Shown: in pieces, positions 58,971 to 64,000 of the stretch
Numbering within the stretch: the stretch's first letter is position 1
How the letters are laid out: each line of letters begins with the position of its first letter
From: an uncultured Victivallales bacterium
GTDB taxonomy: Bacteria > Verrucomicrobiota > Lentisphaeria > Oligosphaerales > JAFGRS01
Length of the DNA stretch: 64,000 bases
Assembly: GCA_903837355.1 (NCBI GenBank)
Contig: CAILUI010000217.1
Span: forward strand, 19,867 to 83,866
Reading direction: 5' to 3'
Notes under the pieces: model-generated
Databases searched by the model: none
Seen by the model: only the letters and a program-made list of their open reading frames with translations
What the model was told of the DNA's origin: nothing
Made by a program: the position numbers and the translations under genes

Positions 58971-60902
58971 ATGACAGGCGCAACCATGCGGATGATCTGG
59001 GCAACTGCCTCCTGCCTGGCGGCGGCGGGCGCCGCCGAACCGGAGAGAGCCGCAGCTCCCCTCCCCGCCTGGGACTTCCGCTTCCGGGACTTCCTGATCG
59101 CGGCCTGGAATCCGCCGGCCGCGACGGCGGCCGAGTACGAGGCCTACCGGGCGGCCGGCTTCAACGTGGTCATGAGCCCACGCTACGCGTTTCCCGAGGC
59201 GGCACTGGACCTGGCACAGAAGGTCGGCCTCAACGTCCTGGTGGACACCTACACGCCCAACGACCGGCCCTGGGGCGGCACGGCAGGGCCCTACGCCCCG
59301 CATCCCACGCACCATCCCGCCACCTTGCCGGAGTTGCGCTGGCTGCACGCACGCTACGGACAGCATGCCGCCCTGGCCGGGTACCTGCTCGGCGACGACT
59401 ACGGCGCCCTGCCCGCCGAACTCGTGGAAACCACACGCTTCCTGCGCGAGAACGCACCGCACCTCTTCCCCTGGATCTGCCAGAATGTGATGACGGCGGA
59501 GAGCCTGGCGGCGGCGGGGAACCCCATCCAGGACCCGCAGATCTACCCGACCCTGTACGAAGCCGACTGGCCCGTGGAGGAGCAGTGCTACCGGTACTGC
59601 CAACAGTTGCGCAAACTCCGCGACGGCTGCCGGCGCTATGGCCTGACGCCCTGGCCCATGTTCAACGTCTGCGGCGTCGAGAGCGACTCGCTGCTGCGCT
59701 TCCAGGTCTACGCCGCGCTGGCGTACGGTGCGCAGGGACTGTGGTACTTCACCTATGCTGACGGCCTCCGCAAAGGCAGCGGCGGCGACACCGCCGAACA
59801 GGTGCGCCAGGCGCTGCTGCCGACCTGGCACGATGCCGCCGCGGCGAATCGGCGGGTAGCCGCCTACGGCCCGCGGCTGCTGGGGCGCCAGTGCGCGGGA
59901 GTGGTGCAGAGCAGCCCGGGCGTGGCGCGGGGCGGCCTGCCGACGGCAACGGGTCTGGTTGCCGGCCTCAGCGACGGACTGCTCGCGGGCGTCCTCACCA
60001 AGGGCGGCGAACCGCCTCTCCTGCTGGTGGTGGACACCCGCACCAGCAAGCTGCGGGACGCGACCCCCGCACGGCAGGTTGAGGTGCGACTCCATGCCGC
60101 CGTGACCCGCATTGACGTGATCTCGGAGAACGGCACGACAGCAGTGACAGGGCCCGTGGCGCAGCTCTCCCTGCGCGGCGGCGAAGGCCTGCTGCTGGCG
60201 CTGCAGGGCGCCGGCCTTGAGGGGCTCTGCACAGCCCTTGAACAACCCGCGAACCAGGGGTCGCTCCAGGCCCCGCGGGCGGACGGGCTGATCCTGCAGG
60301 TCCCCTTTGACGAGGGTACCGGCGACGTCGCCCACGACCGCAGCGGCATGGGCTTCGATCTTGCCTTGAGAGGTGTCCAGTGGGTCGACGGGCGTTCCGG
60401 CAAGGCCGCCCGTCTCGCGGGCCGCGGCAGCTTCGGCCGGCGCCTCGAGACCGACCTCCACGCCAGTGACGCCATGACCCTCGCCGCCTGGGTCCGGCCG
60501 GGATACCCCGCCGCGGGCTATGGACCGGTCGTCTACATCGGCGGCGGCCAGGTCGATCGCCTCGAGTTTGGCTTCGGCCCGGACAACCTCTACCCCGTGC
60601 TCTCAGATCACACCGAACACTCGGGCGCTCAACTCTATGTTGCCGGTATGAAGGGGCTGATCCCCGAAGGCACCTGGGGCCACATCGCCGTCTGTGCCGG
60701 ACCCGAGGGCGCCGTAGCCTATGTCAACGGCAAGCCGGCGGCGCGGTCCACCTTCCGCGGCCGTTTCGACTTCGGCCCGACCGACGTCCTGGTCGGCGTG
60801 CGCGGCACCGAGGAGTACGACGGTGACATCAGCGATCTGCGCCTCTGGAACCGCTGCCTGAGCGCCGCCGAGATCGCGGTCCTGGCGGCGGGCCCGCCGT
60901 GA
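58971..60902 (+). CDS. Secreted TIM-barrel protein with C-terminal LamG/ConA-like domain (643 aa)
   Basis: The signal is MRMIWATASCLAAAGAAEP. The N-terminal about 330 residues resemble a GH42-like barrel: FRDFLIAAWNPPAATAAEYEAYRAAGFNVVMSPRY, LAGYLLGDDYGALPAEL and AALAYGAQGLWYFTYADG. The C-terminal about 200 residues are a LamG sandwich (FDEGTGDVAHDRSGMG, MTLAAWVRP, AYVNGKPAARSTFRG, DISDLRLWNRCLSAAEI). The expected glutamates of GH42 are not obvious, so catalysis is uncertain. ATG 58971 follows GAGGGAG, 14 bp after the lyase stop, so it is cotranscribed with the lyase. Confidence 0.75.
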   Translation: MTGATMRMIWATASCLAAAGAAEPERAAAPLPAWDFRFRDFLIAAWNPPAATAAEYEAYRAAGFNVVMSPRYAFPEAALDLAQKVGLNVLVDTYTPNDRPWGGTAGPYAPHPTHHPATLPELRWLHARYGQHAALAGYLLGDDYGALPAELVETTRFLRENAPHLFPWICQNVMTAESLAAAGNPIQDPQIYPTLYEADWPVEEQCYRYCQQLRKLRDGCRRYGLTPWPMFNVCGVESDSLLRFQVYAALAYGAQGLWYFTYADGLRKGSGGDTAEQVRQALLPTWHDAAAANRRVAAYGPRLLGRQCAGVVQSSPGVARGGLPTATGLVAGLSDGLLAGVLTKGGEPPLLLVVDTRTSKLRDATPARQVEVRLHAAVTRIDVISENGTTAVTGPVAQLSLRGGEGLLLALQGAGLEGLCTALEQPANQGSLQAPRADGLILQVPFDEGTGDVAHDRSGMGFDLALRGVQWVDGRSGKAARLAGRGSFGRRLETDLHASDAMTLAAWVRPGYPAAGYGPVVYIGGGQVDRLEFGFGPDNLYPVLSDHTEHSGAQLYVAGMKGLIPEGTWGHIAVCAGPEGAVAYVNGKPAARSTFRGRFDFGPTDVLVGVRGTEEYDGDISDLRLWNRCLSAAEIAVLAAGPP

Positions 60903-60948
60903 GTGCAGCCCTCGCCGCACACAGCCCCGAGCCGCGTACCAGGTGCTG

Positions 60949-63900
60949 TCACCACGTCAGGGCTTGCCCGTAGCCCGTACCGGAGAGGGCCTGCAGCGTC
61001 CCCCAGGCGCCCGCCTGCGGCAGCACCGTGGCCCGCAGGCTGAGCGCGCCAGCGGCCGGATCGGCCGGATCACCCACCAGGCTGAGCACGGCAACCGCGC
61101 CGCTGCGCCGGCCACGAACGCTGTAGGCGTAGTGCACGCCGTTGGACAGCGTCAGCACTGCCGTGCCGGTGAGGTTGCGACTGCCCTGCCCCAGTTGCAG
61201 GGCCAGGGTCCAGGAGCCGTCCATGGGCGCCGAGATGGGCAGGGCGACGAGGTCGGCGACCGGCGTCGTGACCCCACTGACTCTCACGCTGCCGGTCATG
61301 GGGCCGCCGAGTTGCCGCGTCGCGGCCGCCAGGCTCAGCTTCAGGGCCAGGTTCACGCGGGTGTTCCCGGCGGCGTCGGCACCCTGCACGGCAAGCGTCG
61401 CCAGCGGGGCGCCGCCGACGGCCCTGACGCTGCCACGAATGGGCATCGTGACCGCGGTCGCCTTCGCCACGGTGTAGGTGGCGCTGCCGGTCAGCCTGCC
61501 CCGCGCGTCATGCACCAGGCTCATGGCCAACGGCTTGCCGGCCACGGTCAGGGCATAGCTTCCGGTCAGATCCCACAGCCCCCGTCCGGCCGCCGCCTGC
61601 ACGACGTCGGTCACTGCCAGGAACTCCCCCACGGGCGCGGCCAGCGTGCTGGGCACAGACAGCGCGCTGGCGGGATCGGTGCCGGCGCGGTACTCGTGCA
61701 GGGTGGAGGCGCCATCACCGTCGAAGTCACCCCAGGGCAGAACATCGGCGAAGCCGACGATGGCGTCGTGGGCTTCGGCGTTGATGACGCGGGCCTCGTA
61801 CCAGTCCGGCACCCCGTCGCCATCCGTGTCGGTCGTCAGCAACGGCACCGTGGTCTGCGCCTCGGCGACGATGGCCTTGCCGACCTCGGTGAGGAGAGAC
61901 CCGGCCTGGATCTCCGTGTTACCCACCGCGTCGCGAGCCACGGCGTAGAAGGCGTAGGTGTGGCCGCGCTCGCCCGCGAATACCGCCTCGGAGCCGGTGG
62001 TATCGGTCTGCCAGGGCTCAAAGTCACCGCCGTCGGTCGAGACATAGACGCTGTAGCTGGCGATGCCCGAACCGCCCACGTCGTCCGCACCGCCCCAGCG
62101 TACCGGGAAGAATGGCCAGGCGCTGACCGCCGGCAACGACTCGACGGCACCCTCCGGCGCCCCCGCGTCGATGGTGTTCAGCCAGGCCAGCGTGTCGATC
62201 GGAGCATTGTAGTCGAAGACGATGCTGGCGTGTTCCTCGAAGCGCGTCCCGGTCGGCAGGTCCGCTTTGGGCCGGACGCTGTAGGAGACGCTGCCGTCAC
62301 CCTCTGGCGCCGTGACATTCGGCGGCAGGAAGCCGACCAGCGGATCCGGCGTGGGCTGGCGCGTCAGGGGGTCCAGTGACGTGAACCGCCAGGTGATCTC
62401 ACCGGTTGCGGAATTCAGGCCCGCATCGATGTCCAGGATCAGGTTGTCCTCGGGGCGCATGTCGACCTGTTCCCTGAAGGTGGACAACCCCGACGGCGGC
62501 GTGACCGTCCGCTCGCGCCCAAGCACCATCCGGCCGAAGCTGAACGAGGCCAGGTCCACGATGGCCGGATTCAGGCGGTCGGTAATCACGACCGTTCCGG
62601 CCGGGGCGCTGGCTGCAGCCCGATTCTCGAAGGTCACCGTGTAGTCCAGCAGCTTACCGGCAGGGATGGAACGCGCCGCGCCCGGCCCGGCGATGCCGTA
62701 CTTGTCGTTGGGGTCGTCACTCGCCACCACCTCGACCCCGAACCAGGTGAACTTGCTCGTCGTGTCCTTGCTGCCCTTGCCGACGGGTATCCAGGCGCCG
62801 GCGTCGAAGCTCGCCGCCAGCTTGACATTAACGTGGCCCCGCCAGACGCCGTAGATGTAACCGTCCTCCTTCACCACGGTGGACAGCGAGTCGTAGCGGT
62901 AGTGCGTGTTCCAGACGTTGATGGCCCCATCGGTCAAGCCGAGCGAGCCGACAGTGCCGCGCGGGTCGGGAGCGATGGTGACGTCTACCGTCGAAAGGGC
63001 GACCCCGCCACCCATGATGTAGCCCCAGGTCCCCGTGCCGCCGCCGTTATCGACGGTCAGGGAGAAGGGTGCCTGGCCGCCCTCGCGGACCCGGCCTGGC
63101 GCGGCAAGGGAAATGTTGAGCTGTTTCGTGACCCAACTGCCGACCATCCCCTGCTGCTGCTGCACCAGGAAATCAAGGCTCGGTCGAGTTCCGCCGCGCG
63201 GTCCCGCTGGGACGGCGCGGGCTGGCTCGAGGTGCAGGCTCGCCGGCCCCGGGGGGAGCCCGGAGAGATCGAACTCGGCCCGCAGCACGGTCGAGTTGGT
63301 GACCTCAACCCGGTTGGCCTGGCGGATCGTCACGCCATCGGACGCGGTTAGCGTACAGCGTGGCGTCGGCGCCAACTGCCCCCCCACGAAGACGATCCAG
63401 AACAGCCCCCCGGCCGGCGCTTCGCGCGGGCTGTAGTCGACGATCTCGAAGCCCAGATGGCGCGCCGAGAGCGTGAAGGGCTGCGCCGCGCCGGCGTCGA
63501 GGGCTCGGCAGAACACGGTCACATAGCAGGGGGCACCGACGGCAGCCGTCGCGGGCAGAAGAGCGCGTACGGTGAGCGCACCCCGGTCTCCCGGTAAGTC
63601 ACGCGCGTCATAGTCTGATGGGGTGGGAAGGCGGCCGCGCGCGACATAGACTTCCACTTGGCTCGTGACCGCCAAACGCGTCAGTGTGGCCTGCGTGTCC
63701 TTGCCGGCACCGGGGACGACCTTAAACCAGTGCGACTGGCCGGCGGCGGTGAACTGGCGGTCGAGGCCGGCGGCGCCGAGCGCCAACTCCGGCAGGTCGA
63801 GGTCCACCGGCGTCTCCGAGAGCCCGGCGTTGTTGGCACGGTTGCGGCCCTCGAAGACGTCGCCGCGCGAGTTGGCTTCGACCTGGTAGCGGTAGCGACC

Positions 63901-64000
63901 GATGACGCCGCCGGGTATGCGTACCTCAGCGCTCAGCCCCAGTTCCTGCCCCGGCCCGAGTGCGGCACCGTGGCCCACCAGAACGGTCCCGACCTCCAGC
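60949..64000 (-). CDS. Large surface/secreted multidomain protein, N-terminus beyond window
   Basis: The frame is open to the right edge; the track's start at 63978 is an internal GTG, so the true start lies outside. Visible domains are as follows. A CARDB-like end (RYRYQVEANSRGDVFEGRNRANNAG) is followed by IPT/filamin-like stretches. A conserved secreted-protein repeat contains YTVTFENRAAASAPAGTVVITDRLNP and ends SIVFDYNAPIDTLAWLNTIDAG. A fibronectin-like module (IASYSVYVSTDGGDFEPW) and TSP3-like calcium loops (DTDGDGVPDWYE; DFDGDGASTLHEY) come next. About 270 residues of beta-rich sequence close it. It is probably a cell-surface binding or adhesion protein. No catalytic motif was seen. Confidence 0.8.
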   Translation of the reverse strand, partial: LEVGTVLVGHGAALGPGQELGLSAEVRIPGGVIGRYRYQVEANSRGDVFEGRNRANNAGLSETPVDLDLPELALGAAGLDRQFTAAGQSHWFKVVPGAGKDTQATLTRLAVTSQVEVYVARGRLPTPSDYDARDLPGDRGALTVRALLPATAAVGAPCYVTVFCRALDAGAAQPFTLSARHLGFEIVDYSPREAPAGGLFWIVFVGGQLAPTPRCTLTASDGVTIRQANRVEVTNSTVLRAEFDLSGLPPGPASLHLEPARAVPAGPRGGTRPSLDFLVQQQQGMVGSWVTKQLNISLAAPGRVREGGQAPFSLTVDNGGGTGTWGYIMGGGVALSTVDVTIAPDPRGTVGSLGLTDGAINVWNTHYRYDSLSTVVKEDGYIYGVWRGHVNVKLAASFDAGAWIPVGKGSKDTTSKFTWFGVEVVASDDPNDKYGIAGPGAARSIPAGKLLDYTVTFENRAAASAPAGTVVITDRLNPAIVDLASFSFGRMVLGRERTVTPPSGLSTFREQVDMRPEDNLILDIDAGLNSATGEITWRFTSLDPLTRQPTPDPLVGFLPPNVTAPEGDGSVSYSVRPKADLPTGTRFEEHASIVFDYNAPIDTLAWLNTIDAGAPEGAVESLPAVSAWPFFPVRWGGADDVGGSGIASYSVYVSTDGGDFEPWQTDTTGSEAVFAGERGHTYAFYAVARDAVGNTEIQAGSLLTEVGKAIVAEAQTTVPLLTTDTDGDGVPDWYEARVINAEAHDAIVGFADVLPWGDFDGDGASTLHEYRAGTDPASALSVPSTLAAPVGEFLAVTDVVQAAAGRGLWDLTGSYALTVAGKPLAMSLVHDARGRLTGSATYTVAKATAVTMPIRGSVRAVGGAPLATLAVQGADAAGNTRVNLALKLSLAAATRQLGGPMTGSVRVSGVTTPVADLVALPISAPMDGSWTLALQLGQGSRNLTGTAVLTLSNGVHYAYSVRGRRSGAVAVLSLVGDPADPAAGALSLRATVLPQAGAWGTLQALSGTGYGQALTW

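Overview
The window is high-GC bacterial DNA with dense coding on both strands. Sigma70-type promoters are readable in several places (for example TTGACA-17-TATCCT at 36.3 kb and TTGGCG-N17/18-TATAGT at 23.7 kb). The organism is probably a diderm: it has a TolC/MacA/ABC pump and an ExbB-ExbD-TonB-like set. The wider content also includes a DUF6785-type membrane protein, a UroD/MtaA-like protein, three Gfo/Idh/MocA oxidoreductases and many secreted glycan-active enzymes. Together this resembles an uncultivated, polysaccharide-degrading lineage of the Armatimonadota/Planctomycetota/Lentisphaerota kind. I cannot fix the phylum from sequence alone. I saw no rRNA, tRNA, CRISPR array or insertion sequence.

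Layout. 0-3.2 kb is a worn accessory patch: the edge of a sulfatase-superfamily gene, an antitoxin/PIN-toxin pair, a truncated formylglycine-generating-enzyme-like fragment, and a frameshifted legumain/caspase-like (C13) remnant. 3.2-14.4 kb holds an FHA-GAF-cyclase, a DUF6785/OPT-like membrane protein, an Fe-S flavoprotein, a TIM-barrel hydrolase-like protein, a bacteriohemerythrin, a secreted GH71/99-like enzyme and an alpha/beta hydrolase. 14.4-29.4 kb holds a small lipoprotein, MocA-type oxidoreductases, an SGNH-hydrolase/acyl-adenylate-ligase fusion, a UroD-like protein, prolyl-tRNA synthetase, LemA plus an M48 peptidase, an OYE/GltD-like fusion, and a membrane-anchored protein with the cysteine-pair motif of linalool dehydratase-isomerase.

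29.3-45.3 kb is one long run of leftward genes. In order of transcription: proB, a proA homologue lacking the catalytic cysteine, yebC, nnr, exbB, exbD, a tonB-like gene, a zinc-ribbon membrane protein, rsmD, a duplicated-domain secreted protein, tolC, macA, ABC ATPase, ABC permease and a secreted unknown. 45.5-64 kb starts with a two-FHA tail-anchored protein and continues as a carbohydrate-utilisation region: GH78-like, nucleoside hydrolase, DUF6259-like, CARDB hydrolase, MocA oxidoreductase, YetA/PcRGLX-like exo-rhamnogalacturonan lyase, TIM-barrel/LamG protein and a large surface protein cut by the window end.

The most unusual structure is at 49.36-50.55 kb. A small four-helix-bundle (S23/TIGR02436-type) gene sits between tandem-repeat arrays that share a GTGAAC core. 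These are 39 units of 14 bp and 11 units of 7 bp on one side, and 6 units of 16 bp on the other. One array supplies the end and stop codon of the neighbouring glycosidase gene and the ribosome-binding site of the four-helix gene. A smaller gene-less pair of inverted GTGA-type arrays lies at 4.97-5.06 kb. I propose a repeat-associated element family built around this protein.
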